A stretch of 64,000 bases of DNA from Flavobacteriales bacterium (GCA_018335925.1 JAGXRF010000132.1:1-64000), one strand, 5' to 3'; counted from the stretch's first letter, positions 28,361 through 39,054 are shown. Numbers and translations are program-made. The notes: generated from the sequence alone by a model not told the origin.

Positions 28361-28380
28361 GGCTCCTAATAGCAGGAGCC
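28361..28380. other. Perfect hairpin GGCTCCT / AGGAGCC
   Basis: A seven-base perfect stem with a six-base loop directly after the OrfA fossil. No T-tract follows, so it is not a standard terminator. It may be left from the insertion sequence. Confidence 0.4.
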
Positions 28381-28794
28381 TCCGGGTAAATTTCGTTCTG
28401 GAATGCAATCTCGAAGGTATTAGTAGGGTCCGTGGATTGCTTGATTATGCACCACTTTTGATTTGATAAGTTCTACCCTAAAAGCCTATTTTTAAAAAAA
28501 TACTTCCAGTGGGGCTTTTCCAAGTTGGCTAAGGATATGGTTATTCCGGAATTTCTGAAAAAATCAGAGGGAATTTAGCTGATCCAATTCCTGTCGATTC
28601 TGTTACCTTATTGCTTGTCAAACGGATTAGTCAATTTTTAAAGTTGAAGTTTTTGTTCCTTTTATCAACTTCCACTTCATTCATCTAATCCTTTAGGCGG
28701 TCCTTTCTTGTGATTTGAAAGAAAAATAGCCAAATGTGGCAGATGGAACCCATCCATTATCCTGCTTTTTTCCACCTTCAGTTTGCTCCGCTCC
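28381..28794. other. Gene-less stretch
   Basis: No supported gene. It may contain worn remains of the same IS element, but no OrfB motif could be read. Confidence 0.4.
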
Positions 28795-28920
28795 TTAAAC
28801 TCTATTTGTTCCACGAAAGTCCATTTCGTTTTGTCCAAGATCTGACTTTGCCCAATCCGGGTCAGGAATGGCTTTAACTGGATTTTTTTGACTTTTCTTT
28901 TTGCTCTCTGGTCTATTCAT
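28795..28920 (-). CDS. Possible small protein of 41 aa, unrecognised
   Basis: A lysine-rich frame beginning MNRPESKKKSQKNP and continuing with AIPDPDWAKSDLG. The sequence looks protein-like rather than random, but there is no homologue I recognise and no clear promoter. It may be a fragment of a longer lost gene. Confidence 0.22.
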   Translation of the reverse strand: MNRPESKKKSQKNPVKAIPDPDWAKSDLGQNEMDFRGTNRV

Positions 28921-29041
28921 GGACAAAGGTCCAAAAAGTTTTACAAATGCAGATCTCCACATATTCATGGGATTTTTTTTAGGCTATTTCACCAGTAAAC
29001 AATCTCGATTAATCCCATAAAGAACTATTTCTAAAAGTCAC

Positions 29042-32000
29042 ATGTCGATTATAAAATCAGCTAAAAATGGATTTGAAGGTCTCTTCAATTTTTTTGAGTG
29101 CCTAACTCAGGATTTTCAGTCTTTTTTTTGGAGATGGAAACTCCCTGCCTTCCTGGTCTTGGGTCTACTTTCAAATATCGCTTTAGGTCAGACTTATCAG
29201 TTTCCAAATAATTTGCAAGTTGGTGGAGGGTTTATGATGGGAACCAATGAAGTTTCCACAGTCTACACAGAAGGAACAAAGGATCCTTTGTTATTGACAA
29301 TGAAAGAGGTTGGAGATCTATCCTGCGAATCACCAACAATATACATGACCGGTGGTAGGCTCTTAATTTTGGGTTGTGGGGTTAGCAATAGCCAGAATTA
29401 TGATAAAGTTTTTGAAATAAGAAAAAACAACGGAGATTCATTTAATGCCGAGTCTGTTTTGTTGACTCCTTCAACCTATCGTGCTTTTCCTACTTCTCCA
29501 TATGAGCTCTTATTTAATGTTTATTTAAGAGGTTTTAAAAATAATGTTCAGAAAGGGGAGATTCATCTGACTAATCTGGTTCATGCCCAAAATTATCCCA
29601 TTAATTTTTCGAATTATGCTGGCTTCAATGATATAGACATGCTCTATATTTTTGTCGATAACCAGGATCTGTTTGTTGATGACCTCACCCTATCTCCCTT
29701 AGCTGCTGTACCTGTATTGCCGACTTTGACCACAAATTCAGCTACGGGAATTTTAAGTGACCGCGCAGTTTTGGGAGGTAATGTAACCAATGACGGTGGG
29801 GCAACGATAAGCGCTCGAGGAATAGTTTGGTCAACTTCACCTAACCCTACTGTTACCTCAAACAGAGTCAATATGGGTACCGGATCCGGATCATTTTCAG
29901 CAACTGTTACAGGTCTTCCGGCTAGCTCTACAGTTTATGTCAGATCTTTCGCAGTTAATTCGGCTGGAACAGCCTATGGAAACCAAATTTCATTTACTAC
30001 TCCAGCCAAGCTTGTTGCCCAGATTTTATCGATTACTGGAGAATCATGTAATGGGAATGATGGTTCAGCTTCAATCGGGGCTATCGGTGGCACGCCCCCC
30101 TATTCTTTCTTATGGGAATTTGATAACAGTACGCTTTCAAGCCGGAACGACTTAACGGCTGGCACTTATACGATCCGAGTTTCTGATTCAGCTGGTGATA
30201 GGTCAACGGCAATTGTTAATTTGGGTGCACAGGCTCCTTTAAACATTAGCCTTAACCTTTCGCAGGTTTCATGTTTCGGGGGATCTAATGGAGCCGCCTC
30301 GGTAACTGTGACTGGTGGAACTGGAGTTTATACCTACACTTGGTCTGTTGCCGGTCAGTCAGGAAGCAGGATTGAAAATTTGACAGCCGGTAGTTATTCA
30401 ATTACCGTAAGGGACCAATCCGGTTGCCAGTCAGTTCAAAATTTTACTATTACGGAACCTTCAATGCTTTCGGCTTCGGTCACCTCAGTAACTGATGCTA
30501 CTTGTATCGGAGGGAATAATGGTGCTGCGCAGATTTCTGTTTCCGGTGGAACTCCTCCTTACACCTATAGCTGGAGTCCCAGCGGCGGTAGTTCACCAGC
30601 AATTTTTAATGTTTCAGCTGGAACCTATCAGGTTCTAATCCGTGATGCAAATTTCTGTGAGGTGACCCAAACTGTAACCATTAGGGAACCCAACTTACCG
30701 CTGCTGGTCAGCACGAACTCTGCAACTGAAGTTTTATCCACCTCTGCCAGAATTTCGGGCAGTGCCACCCAAGATTTATCCGGTTTTGGAGAGTCTGAAT
30801 CATGCGTTTCTAAAGTTGGTTTTGTCTATTCAACTACCTCTAATCCTGAAATTGGCAACGGAACGGTAGCTTACGTAAATCCATTTACCCTTTCCGGATT
30901 TTCTGGCCTTCTACTAAATCTTCGCCCTAATTCGGTTTATTATGCAAGGGCTTTTGTTGAAAATTCGACGGGATCTGTTACCTACGGAAACGAACAATCA
31001 TTTACCACGGCTCCGTTAAATCTGTCCATAGGAGGATCATTTTCTGTTTCTCCAAAAACGTATGATGGTAATTCAACTGCTACAATTTCATTTTACAGCT
31101 TAGTTCTTTCCGGTTTGAATCCTTCATTTAATAGAGTTGGACTTGAAGATGTAGTAGTTGAGTTTGAAACTGCTGAAGCGGGAATAAATAAACCAGTCCG
31201 AATTGTCTCAGCCAATATTACTGGGCCTGACGCGAGCAGCTATAATTTTTCTTTGCTTAATTCTCCAACATCTACCGGGACCATCCTTAAAAGAAATCTC
31301 TCCATAACCGGTTTAACAGCGTCTTCGAAAACCTATGACGGGACCACTAATGCGGTGGTAACCGGCACCCCGGTATTGTCCGGGGTCCTGGATGGGGATG
31401 ATGTTACCCTTTCCGGAACTCCCGAGTATGATTTTGTCACATCGAATGCAGGCCAAGCTATTGAGATTGGGGTTACGGGGATTTCACTTTCAGGATCGGA
31501 GGCTTCCAATTATGAGCTTTTCCCTCCGGTATGGTTTGGCGATATTCTAAGAAGGCAACTGCTGATGGGAGATCCTTCGATTACGGTTCAAAAAGTATTT
31601 GACGGAACCCGGCAGGCATCATTTGTCTTGGGTGCTCCGCTTAATCTGGTTACCGGGGATGAGGTGGTTGTCACGGGCTCTGCCCAGTATGAGGACGCAA
31701 ATGTTGGAGTTGGGAAGCAGATCGTACTTACCTATGGTGTTTCAGGCAATGCTGCTTCGAATTACCTGGCTCCGGTACCGTTTACCCGAACCGACGGTGA
31801 AATAACCCCTGCAGACTTGAGGATCACTGTTTCCTCGGAGACCAAAGTATTTGGTGAACTGGATCCGGTATTTACACTTCAATATTCCGGATTTGTCTTC
31901 GGGGATGATGTTTCGGTGGTAGTCGGAACGCCTGTTTTCTCCAGAGATCCAGAGGAGAATGTGGGTAATTATCCGGTTGTCGTTTCGGGCTTGAGTTCCG

Positions 32001-35000
32001 CCAATTATGCTGTTCAACTCGTTCCGGGGAACCTGGAGATCACCCAGCGAAGGATTCAGGTAACGATGCCTTTTCTGTCCAAGTCGTATGGGGATGTGGA
32101 TCCGGCTTTAACTTACACCACAGCTCCTGCTTTAGGCACGGTTCTACCGAATGGAATTCGGGTAGAGCTAAACGGTTCGCTGCAGCGTGAGCCAGGGGAA
32201 GATGTGGGAGACTACCGCATCGATATAGGCACGATCAAGGATTTGAATCCGAATTACCTGATTGGCTATGTAGGAGGGCTTTTGAGCATTGTTCCCAAGG
32301 AAGTCCGGGTGTCAGCTGATTCCAAGTCCAAGACTTACGGAGATCTTGATCCGGCCTTTACCTATACTTCCATTCCTGGTGAAGGAGAGGAATTGGCCAA
32401 CGGCCTGCGGGTAAGTTTTACAGGAGAATTGGAGAGACAGCCTGGAGAAGCGGTAGGTACTTATGTCATCTCCAGGGGCACGCTGTCCAATCCAAATTTC
32501 AATATTGTATTCCAGAACGGTCAGTTGGAGATTACGCCGTTGTCGGTAGAGGTGCGGGCAGATGCCAAGACCAAGGTCTATGGGGAGCTGGATCCGACAC
32601 TGACCTATTCCACGCTGCCAGCCTTGGGAACGGTTTTGAGTAACGGGGAAATCCTAAGCTTATCCGGAGTGCTGAACAGAATGGAAGGAGAAGATGTGGG
32701 GAGGTATGCCATAGGAGTGGGCACTCTGAATCACCCTAACCTTAGCCTACGCTATGTGGGTTCGGAATTGGAAATTACCCGCAGACAGGTGGTGGTAACC
32801 GCTGAGGGCAAAACCAAGGTGTTTGGTGAAATTGATCCGGCGCTGACCTATGGTTCTGTTCCGGCTATTGCTTCGGTCTTGCCAAACGGGGAGGTGGTTT
32901 CCTTTGCAGGAAGTCTGACCAGAGAGCCAGGGGAGGAAGTAGGGACTTATCCGATTAGCCTGGGCTCTCTCACCAATCCAAACTATTCTGTGGTATTCAA
33001 TGGTGCTGACTTGGAAATACAGCCCTTGACTCTTGTGGTTTCCGGATCTTTTACAGCTAAATCAAAAGGATATGATGGAACGGTAAGTGCCGAAATTGAA
33101 TCAAACAACCTGCAGCTCTCAGGATTGGTAACCGGATTCAATCAGGTCAGTCTTGAAAATGTAGTGGTTGAATTTGAGGACTCTGATGCAGGAATAGGAA
33201 AAGTAGTACGAATAGTATCTGCTGACTTAACCGGGCCTGATGCTGGAAATTATTCCCTGACTTTGACTAATTCCCCTTTCGCTACTGCTTCCATACTAAA
33301 GAAGGGCTTAACCTTAACCGGTTTAACAGCGTCTTCGAAAACCTATGACGGGACCACTGATGCGGTGGTAACCGGCACCCCGGTATTGTCCGAGGTCCTG
33401 GATGGGGATGATGTTACCCTTTCCGGAACTCCCGAGTATGATTTTGTCACCTCGAATGCAGGCCAAGCTATTGAGATTGGGGTTACGGGGATTTCACTTT
33501 CAGGATCGGAGGCTTCCAATTATGAGCTATTCCCTCCGGTATGGTTTGCCGATATTCTAAGAAGGCAACTGCTGATGGGAGATCCTTCGATTACGGTTCA
33601 AAAAGTATTTGACGGAACCCGGCAGGCATCATTTGTCTTGGGTGCTCCGCTTAATCTGGTTACCGGGGATGAGGTGGTTGTCACGGGCTCTGCTCAGTAT
33701 GAGGACGCAAATGTTGGAGTTGGGAAGCAGATCGTACTTACCTATGGTGTTTCAGGCAATGCTGCTTCGAATTACCTGGCTCCGGTACCGTTTACCCGAA
33801 CCGACGGTGAAATAACCCCTGCAGACTTGAGGATCACTGTTTCCTCGGAGACCAAAGTATTTGGTGAACTGGATCCGGTATTTACACTTCAATATTCCGG
33901 ATTTGTCGTCGGGGATGATATTTCGGTGGTAGTCGGAACGCCTGTTTTCTCCAGAGATCCAGAGGAGAATGTGGGTAATTATCCGGTTGTCGTTTCGGGC
34001 TTGAGTTCCGCCAATTATGCTGTTCAACTCGTTCCGGGGAACCTGGAGATTACCCAGCGAAGGATTCAGGTAACAATGGATTTTCTGTCCAAGTCATATG
34101 GGGATGTGGATCCGGCCTTAACTTACTCCACAGCTCCTGTTTTGGGCACAGTTCTACCGAATGGAATTCGGGTAGAGCTAAACGGTTCGCTGCAGCGTGA
34201 GCCAGGGGAAGATGTGGGAGACTATCGCATCGATATAGGCACGATCAAGGATTTGAATCCGAATTACCTGATTGGCTATGTAGGAGGGCTTTTGAGCATT
34301 GTTCCCAAAGAAGTCCGGGTGTCAGCTGATTCCAAGTCCAAGACTTACGGAGATCTTGATCCGGCCTTCACCTATACTTCCATTCCTGGTGAGGGAGAGG
34401 AATTGGCCAACGGCCTGAGGGTAAGTTTTACAGGAGAATTGGAGAGACAGCCTGGAGAAGCGGTAGGTACTTATATCATCTCCAGGGGCACGCTGTCCAA
34501 TCCAAATTTCAATATTGTATTCCAGAACGGTCAGTTGGAGATTACGCCGTTGTCGGTTGAGGTGCGGGCAGATGCCCAGACCAAGGTCTATGGGGAGCTG
34601 GATCCGACACTGACCTATTCCACGCTGCCAGCCTTGGGAACGGTTTTGAGTAACGGGGAAATCCTAAGCTTATCCGGAGTGCTGAACAGAATGGAAGGAG
34701 AAGATGTGGGGAGGTATGCCATAGGAGTGGGCACTCTGAATCACCCTAACCTTACCCTACGCTATGTGGGTTCGGAATTGGAAATTACCCGCAGACAGGT
34801 GGTGGTAACCGCTGAGGGCAAAACCAAGGTGTTTGGTGAAATTGATCCGGCGCTGACCTATGGTTCTGTTCCGGCTATTGCTTCGGTCTTGCCAAACGGG
34901 GAGGTGGTTTCCTTTGCAGGAAGTCTGACCAGAGAGCCAGGGGAGGAAGTAGGGACTTATCCGATTAGACTGGGCTCTCTCACCAATCCAAACTATTCTG

Positions 35001-37762
35001 TGGTATTCAATGGCGCTGACTTGGAAATAACTCCTCTTTCAGTTACCGTCAATGCAGATTCCCAGCAGAAAATTTATGGGGATTTAGATCCTGAATTCAA
35101 ATTTTTATCGATCCCAAGTTTGGGCACTATTCTACCTAATGGATCCATCCTTTCATTTTCAGGGAAGCTTTCAAGGGAAGCAGGAGAGAATGTGGGTTCT
35201 TATGCAATTGAGCTGGGGAACCTCACTAACCCGAACTATGTGATTTCTTACATTGGAGGCGAATTGGAGATTAAACCTCTACCGATTAAGGTCACAGCCA
35301 ACAATCAATCCAAGGCATTTGGGGAGCTGGATCCTCAATTAACCTATGCTTCAGTTCCTGCGGCAGGTTCAATTCTGGAAAATGGACAAGTAGTTTCCTT
35401 TCTCGGAACTCTGGATCGTGAACCAGGTGAAAACGTTGGAAATTATCCAATCAAGCAGGGCAGTCTAACCAATCCCAACTACCAAATAGACTTTATATCG
35501 GGAATTTTGACAATCAATCCCTTCAAAGTCAGGATTGTTGCCAATGCGGGAAGTAAGGTTTATGGAGAGAATGATCCATCGTTGACATTTACCTCCAGCA
35601 TTCAGCCGGAAAGTACGCTTCCCAATGGTCAGGTATTTACCTTGACAGGAAGCCTGTCAAGAAATCCGGGTGAGAATGTGGGGACTTATTCCATCAATCA
35701 AGGCAACCTGAACAGTCCAAATATTCAGTTTGAGTTTGTTGGAGCTGATTTCACTATCCAGCCTAAGAGTTTGGAAATTGTCCCCTTGGGTAATCAGCGT
35801 AAGGTATATGGAGAACCTGATCCCGATTTTCAATTCAGGGTCAACGGTTTGTTACCAAGAGATCCTTCCTCAATTATTTCCGGTGATATCTCAAGAGTCC
35901 AAGGGGAGGATGTGAATGCGTATAAGTTCACTTTGGGTAATCTGTCTGCAGGACCTAATTACAGCCTGATTTTAAAAGAGGAGGTATTCAAAATTGAACC
36001 AAAGGCACTAATCCTTCGAGCCGGGAACAAAGAGAAACGATACGGCGATCCAAATCCTGAATTGACCTACACGTTTGAAGGATTGGCTAATGGAGACACC
36101 GGGATTGACCAATTACCCACTATTTCCACTTCCGCGAATCAGTCTTCTTCTGTAGGAATCTACCCGATAAGATTGACCGGTGGATTGGACCGTAATTATT
36201 CTCTGACGTTGATCAATGGTGAATTACGGGTACTGAAACGAAGCATTCTTGTGAAAGCCAATGATCAGGAAATGATTTATGGTGACCAAGTCCCAAGTCT
36301 GACTTATCAGTATGTGGGTCTGGTAAACGGTGACCGGGATCTGGAAACAAATCCAAGTGTCGAGACCATTGCTTCCTCCAACTCCAATGTGGGTACCTAT
36401 CCGATTCGCGTTTCGGGCGGGGCAGACCGGAATTATGAATTGGCCTATCAAAATGGTTTGCTTACCATCAGACCAAGGGAACTTCAGGTGGTTGCGGATT
36501 CCAAAATGCGGGAATTCGGTGATCTTAACCCTGTATTGACCTATACTCTTTCTGGATTGGTAAATAAAGACAATGACTTGACCGTCCGGCCTGTTTTGAG
36601 TCTTTCAGCCAACCAAAGTTCTGTTGTGGGAACTTATCCAATTGGAATTTCAGGGGGTAGTCATCCCAATTACAGCTTGGTATACAAAGAGGGAGTATTG
36701 GAGATTTTACCTGCTAAGCTGACCGTAACTGCTCAGCCTGCAAGTAAGGTTTTTGGAGCTAATGACCCTGATTTGTCCTTTAGCGCAACCGGATTTAAGC
36801 TCTCCGATGGAATTGGTTTGGGGATCGGTAAATTGAATAGACCGGCTGGAGAAGCTGTAGGCACCTATCCGATAGGTATTGGTTCATTGTCATTCGGGGT
36901 GAATTACATGGTCCGGTTTGAGGGAGCTGATTTTAAAATAGTTCCTGTGGAAATTCTGGCTTACAATGAGCTTGCCGAGATCCAAACCCCATGGGGAATT
37001 GTGCCGGAATTGCCTGATGAAGTTCAGATAGTGACCCAGGATGCCAGAATCATTTCAGTTCAGGTGAATTGGGCTTCCAATGAGCTGAATGTCTTTGCCA
37101 AGGGAGTGTATTTTATCAAAGGTGAGATTCTTGAAACTGGGGATATTAAAAATCCGGAAGGTATAAGTCCAACACTTAAGGTTACTGTTCTTCCTAAACC
37201 TTCATCTGAAGATCTAATCCTGAGTAACAACAGGTTTATACCTGATCCGGATAATTTCTTCCAAGCAATCGGCAATTTCAGGGTGATAGATCCAGTGGAT
37301 AATGTGCATTCAATATCACTGGTGCAACAGGAATTGGATAATGGATTCTTTGAAATTAAGGAGAATATTCTCTTCTGGAGCAGTGCTGATCAAGCTTCGG
37401 GCAAGTCTCAATTTACCATAAGAGTTCAGGTGAAAGATAGGGATGGGAATACCCTGATCAAAGATTTCACAATTCTCCGTGAGCGGGTTGTTTTGGAGTC
37501 TCTTGAGGTTTACAACTCCTTTTCTCCAAATGGAGATGGGTTCAATGATACTTGGGGAGTTCCTGATCTAAGGTATTACAAAAATGTCCGGGTACATATT
37601 TTCAATAAGGAGGGAAGAAGAGTCTTCTATACCGAGAACCCTGATTTTAGATGGGATGGCTCCTTTGAGGACGTTGAGTTAGCTACGGATACTTTCCAGT
37701 GGGTCATTGAAATCAAAGAAACAGGTGAAAAGAGAAATGGTACTCTTCACCTTATTCGATAA
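29042..37762 (+). CDS. Giant MBG/YDG-repeat surface protein with type IX secretion tail (2906 aa)
   Basis: An exported adhesin-like protein. A signal sequence with a long n-region ends near LGQ (residue about 50). A fibronectin-like repeat follows (TNSATGILSDRAVLGGNVTN), three SprB-type repeats (ESCNGNDGSASIGAIGGTPP and two similar) and another FN3-like unit. A very long array of YDG (KTYDGTTNAVVTGTPVLSG) and MBG domains (SKTYGDLDPAFTYTS, TKVFGEIDPALTYGS and others) runs to about residue 2620. The protein ends with a gliding-motility-type C-terminal domain (NSFSPNGDGFNDTWGV ... FRWDGSFEDVELATDTFQW), which marks it for type IX secretion and cell-surface attachment. A block of residues about 755-1326 recurs at 1425-1996, offset 670 aa. 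The PorP/SprF gene 39 bp downstream fits its export or anchoring. The binding target is unknown. Confidence 0.93.
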   Translation: MSIIKSAKNGFEGLFNFFECLTQDFQSFFWRWKLPAFLVLGLLSNIALGQTYQFPNNLQVGGGFMMGTNEVSTVYTEGTKDPLLLTMKEVGDLSCESPTIYMTGGRLLILGCGVSNSQNYDKVFEIRKNNGDSFNAESVLLTPSTYRAFPTSPYELLFNVYLRGFKNNVQKGEIHLTNLVHAQNYPINFSNYAGFNDIDMLYIFVDNQDLFVDDLTLSPLAAVPVLPTLTTNSATGILSDRAVLGGNVTNDGGATISARGIVWSTSPNPTVTSNRVNMGTGSGSFSATVTGLPASSTVYVRSFAVNSAGTAYGNQISFTTPAKLVAQILSITGESCNGNDGSASIGAIGGTPPYSFLWEFDNSTLSSRNDLTAGTYTIRVSDSAGDRSTAIVNLGAQAPLNISLNLSQVSCFGGSNGAASVTVTGGTGVYTYTWSVAGQSGSRIENLTAGSYSITVRDQSGCQSVQNFTITEPSMLSASVTSVTDATCIGGNNGAAQISVSGGTPPYTYSWSPSGGSSPAIFNVSAGTYQVLIRDANFCEVTQTVTIREPNLPLLVSTNSATEVLSTSARISGSATQDLSGFGESESCVSKVGFVYSTTSNPEIGNGTVAYVNPFTLSGFSGLLLNLRPNSVYYARAFVENSTGSVTYGNEQSFTTAPLNLSIGGSFSVSPKTYDGNSTATISFYSLVLSGLNPSFNRVGLEDVVVEFETAEAGINKPVRIVSANITGPDASSYNFSLLNSPTSTGTILKRNLSITGLTASSKTYDGTTNAVVTGTPVLSGVLDGDDVTLSGTPEYDFVTSNAGQAIEIGVTGISLSGSEASNYELFPPVWFGDILRRQLLMGDPSITVQKVFDGTRQASFVLGAPLNLVTGDEVVVTGSAQYEDANVGVGKQIVLTYGVSGNAASNYLAPVPFTRTDGEITPADLRITVSSETKVFGELDPVFTLQYSGFVFGDDVSVVVGTPVFSRDPEENVGNYPVVVSGLSSANYAVQLVPGNLEITQRRIQVTMPFLSKSYGDVDPALTYTTAPALGTVLPNGIRVELNGSLQREPGEDVGDYRIDIGTIKDLNPNYLIGYVGGLLSIVPKEVRVSADSKSKTYGDLDPAFTYTSIPGEGEELANGLRVSFTGELERQPGEAVGTYVISRGTLSNPNFNIVFQNGQLEITPLSVEVRADAKTKVYGELDPTLTYSTLPALGTVLSNGEILSLSGVLNRMEGEDVGRYAIGVGTLNHPNLSLRYVGSELEITRRQVVVTAEGKTKVFGEIDPALTYGSVPAIASVLPNGEVVSFAGSLTREPGEEVGTYPISLGSLTNPNYSVVFNGADLEIQPLTLVVSGSFTAKSKGYDGTVSAEIESNNLQLSGLVTGFNQVSLENVVVEFEDSDAGIGKVVRIVSADLTGPDAGNYSLTLTNSPFATASILKKGLTLTGLTASSKTYDGTTDAVVTGTPVLSEVLDGDDVTLSGTPEYDFVTSNAGQAIEIGVTGISLSGSEASNYELFPPVWFADILRRQLLMGDPSITVQKVFDGTRQASFVLGAPLNLVTGDEVVVTGSAQYEDANVGVGKQIVLTYGVSGNAASNYLAPVPFTRTDGEITPADLRITVSSETKVFGELDPVFTLQYSGFVVGDDISVVVGTPVFSRDPEENVGNYPVVVSGLSSANYAVQLVPGNLEITQRRIQVTMDFLSKSYGDVDPALTYSTAPVLGTVLPNGIRVELNGSLQREPGEDVGDYRIDIGTIKDLNPNYLIGYVGGLLSIVPKEVRVSADSKSKTYGDLDPAFTYTSIPGEGEELANGLRVSFTGELERQPGEAVGTYIISRGTLSNPNFNIVFQNGQLEITPLSVEVRADAQTKVYGELDPTLTYSTLPALGTVLSNGEILSLSGVLNRMEGEDVGRYAIGVGTLNHPNLTLRYVGSELEITRRQVVVTAEGKTKVFGEIDPALTYGSVPAIASVLPNGEVVSFAGSLTREPGEEVGTYPIRLGSLTNPNYSVVFNGADLEITPLSVTVNADSQQKIYGDLDPEFKFLSIPSLGTILPNGSILSFSGKLSREAGENVGSYAIELGNLTNPNYVISYIGGELEIKPLPIKVTANNQSKAFGELDPQLTYASVPAAGSILENGQVVSFLGTLDREPGENVGNYPIKQGSLTNPNYQIDFISGILTINPFKVRIVANAGSKVYGENDPSLTFTSSIQPESTLPNGQVFTLTGSLSRNPGENVGTYSINQGNLNSPNIQFEFVGADFTIQPKSLEIVPLGNQRKVYGEPDPDFQFRVNGLLPRDPSSIISGDISRVQGEDVNAYKFTLGNLSAGPNYSLILKEEVFKIEPKALILRAGNKEKRYGDPNPELTYTFEGLANGDTGIDQLPTISTSANQSSSVGIYPIRLTGGLDRNYSLTLINGELRVLKRSILVKANDQEMIYGDQVPSLTYQYVGLVNGDRDLETNPSVETIASSNSNVGTYPIRVSGGADRNYELAYQNGLLTIRPRELQVVADSKMREFGDLNPVLTYTLSGLVNKDNDLTVRPVLSLSANQSSVVGTYPIGISGGSHPNYSLVYKEGVLEILPAKLTVTAQPASKVFGANDPDLSFSATGFKLSDGIGLGIGKLNRPAGEAVGTYPIGIGSLSFGVNYMVRFEGADFKIVPVEILAYNELAEIQTPWGIVPELPDEVQIVTQDARIISVQVNWASNELNVFAKGVYFIKGEILETGDIKNPEGISPTLKVTVLPKPSSEDLILSNNRFIPDPDNFFQAIGNFRVIDPVDNVHSISLVQQELDNGFFEIKENILFWSSADQASGKSQFTIRVQVKDRDGNTLIKDFTILRERVVLESLEVYNSFSPNGDGFNDTWGVPDLRYYKNVRVHIFNKEGRRVFYTENPDFRWDGSFEDVELATDTFQWVIEIKETGEKRNGTLHLIR
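31306..33019 (+). repeat. Long direct repeat inside the adhesin, copy 1
   Basis: About 1714 bp that recur at 33316-35029 with roughly 98% identity by eye and the same reading frame. The offset is exactly 2010 bp (670 codons). The 296 bp before each copy are also homologous but much more diverged. Confidence 0.9.
33316..35029 (+). repeat. Long direct repeat inside the adhesin, copy 2
   Basis: Second copy of the block at 31306-33019. Seen differences include Asn to Asp after the first YDG motif, Gly to Glu in VLSGV/VLSEV, Phe to Val in GFVFG/GFVVG and Pro to Asp in TMPFL/TMDFL. The repeat ends abruptly at the next MBG unit (SVTVNADSQQ). Confidence 0.9.
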
Positions 37763-37801
37763 GTCAATAGTTAGAATGAACTAGGCGTTAATTACTCAAA
37801 A

Positions 37802-38722
37802 ATGAAAAAAATAGTTTCTCTTTTCCTTGTGATTTTGTTTTGGGACCCCATCGTAAGCTGTGCCCAGTCAAGGAAAATTATCAGTCAGTTCCAGGACATT
37901 CAGGGATACTTCAATCCATCCCTTGTAGGATATAATGGAACTGAGCTTAAATCAGTGGTCAGGAATCAATGGTCCTCTTTGGACAGAAATCCTAAATCCC
38001 TCTATTTAGGGGCTGATCTTGATTTTGCCAATTTAAACGGAAAGTCGGATTCCAATGTGGAAGGGAAAAATGCGGTTGGATTTTCTTTGTTTTCGGATAG
38101 TCATGGTGCATTTAAGGAAAATCAGTTCTTATTGAATTATTCCTCCAGAATCAGAATCTCGAAGAATGCGAATCTTAGATTGGGTGCAGGGGTGTTTTAT
38201 CAGGCTGTTCGATTGGATGGCAACCTTCTAACGTTTGAACAACAAAACGATCCGAGATTAAGCCCGCTGCAGGGAAGAGTGTCAGATCAACAGTTTTTGG
38301 ACCTAAATCTGGGAATTGCCCTGACTCATGCCAATTATTACATTGGATTGTCCTCCCAAAGAGTAAACTCAGGAAGGATTTCATCTGGAGATGATTTTAT
38401 AGACTTGGTTCCTAGAGAGCAAATCATACAGGCGGGATACAGGAATTCCATTACCCCTAATATGAAGGTGACCACTGATTTTATGTTCAGGACCTGGAAT
38501 GGAGGGAAAGATATTCTGGATATGAATTTCAGGGTTCTTTTCAAAGATGCTTTTTGGATAGGATTTGGCCATCGGTTCGATTATGCATCAAGTATCCAGA
38601 CAGGAATCCAGATTAAGAAATTACGGTTCGGTTACATCTATGAAATACCATCAATAAGTAGTGATTTACTCTCTGGTAATATTCAGGAATTTATGCTTTC
38701 GTATACCTTGTTTAATAAATAA
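37802..38722 (+). CDS. PorP/SprF-family type IX secretion membrane protein
   Basis: A 306-aa outer-membrane protein with a signal sequence (MKKIVSLFLVILFWDPIVS). The mature start contains the family pattern ISQFQDIQGYFNPSLVGY, then a beta-barrel with AVGFSLFSDSHGAF, NYSSRIRI, GAGVFYQAVRLD and FGHRFDYASSIQTGI. It ends in YTLFNK. Known PorP/SprF proteins help secrete or anchor cargo with gliding-type C-terminal domains and are often encoded just after such cargo, as here (39 bp after the MBG adhesin). The adhesin is therefore the likely client. The two genes probably share a transcript ending at the terminator near 39025. Confidence 0.92.
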   Translation: MKKIVSLFLVILFWDPIVSCAQSRKIISQFQDIQGYFNPSLVGYNGTELKSVVRNQWSSLDRNPKSLYLGADLDFANLNGKSDSNVEGKNAVGFSLFSDSHGAFKENQFLLNYSSRIRISKNANLRLGAGVFYQAVRLDGNLLTFEQQNDPRLSPLQGRVSDQQFLDLNLGIALTHANYYIGLSSQRVNSGRISSGDDFIDLVPREQIIQAGYRNSITPNMKVTTDFMFRTWNGGKDILDMNFRVLFKDAFWIGFGHRFDYASSIQTGIQIKKLRFGYIYEIPSISSDLLSGNIQEFMLSYTLFNK

Positions 38723-39022
38723 TAATTAGATGATAAAATTGAAAGTTATGTTTATAGACAATGTGCAGTTTGAAACAGGAGTTATATTCATGTACTTGAT
38801 TCCCTAAAGAGTGCTTATGGATTTGTTAGATAATATTGATGATAAAATCACCCATTTTGGGTGTTCGGTTTATCGATAATTTAATTCACCTTTGAACGGT
38901 TGTTTGGTGTTTAAATATGATCGAGGCAATAGATTGATTTTTTATTTTCTTTCTGAAGTTTCGAAATTAATTTGTTGCCTCCTCATACGATTTGACAAAG
39001 TTGCTGCTCACCCTCCTAAAAT
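38723..39022. other. Intergenic stretch with palindrome CACCCATTTTGGGTG
   Basis: No gene. TCACCCATTTTGGG occurs at 38848-38861, as part of the perfect palindrome CACCC-ATTTT-GGGTG, and again at 39123-39136 just before the next gene. The two copies flank the terminator at 39025. They could be operator sites or chance; no function is claimed. Confidence 0.35.
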
Positions 39023-39024
39023 CG

Positions 39025-39054
39025 ATCCCTCATTCATGAGGGATTTTTTTTTTT
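39025..39054 (+). terminator. Strong rho-independent terminator
   Basis: The stem ATCCCTCA pairs with TGAGGGAT across a TTCA loop and is followed by about eleven Ts. It ends the adhesin-PorP operon and separates it from the gene at 39182. Confidence 0.92.

Noticed and set aside
31742..34027. Matching antisense frames in both adhesin repeats
   Set aside because: They are identical only because the underlying sense repeat is duplicated; no promoter or protein-like pattern.
31306..37000. Regularly spaced repeats that might suggest a repeat array such as CRISPR
   Set aside because: The units are 200-260 bp protein-coding MBG domains in one frame, without short identical repeats and unique spacers.
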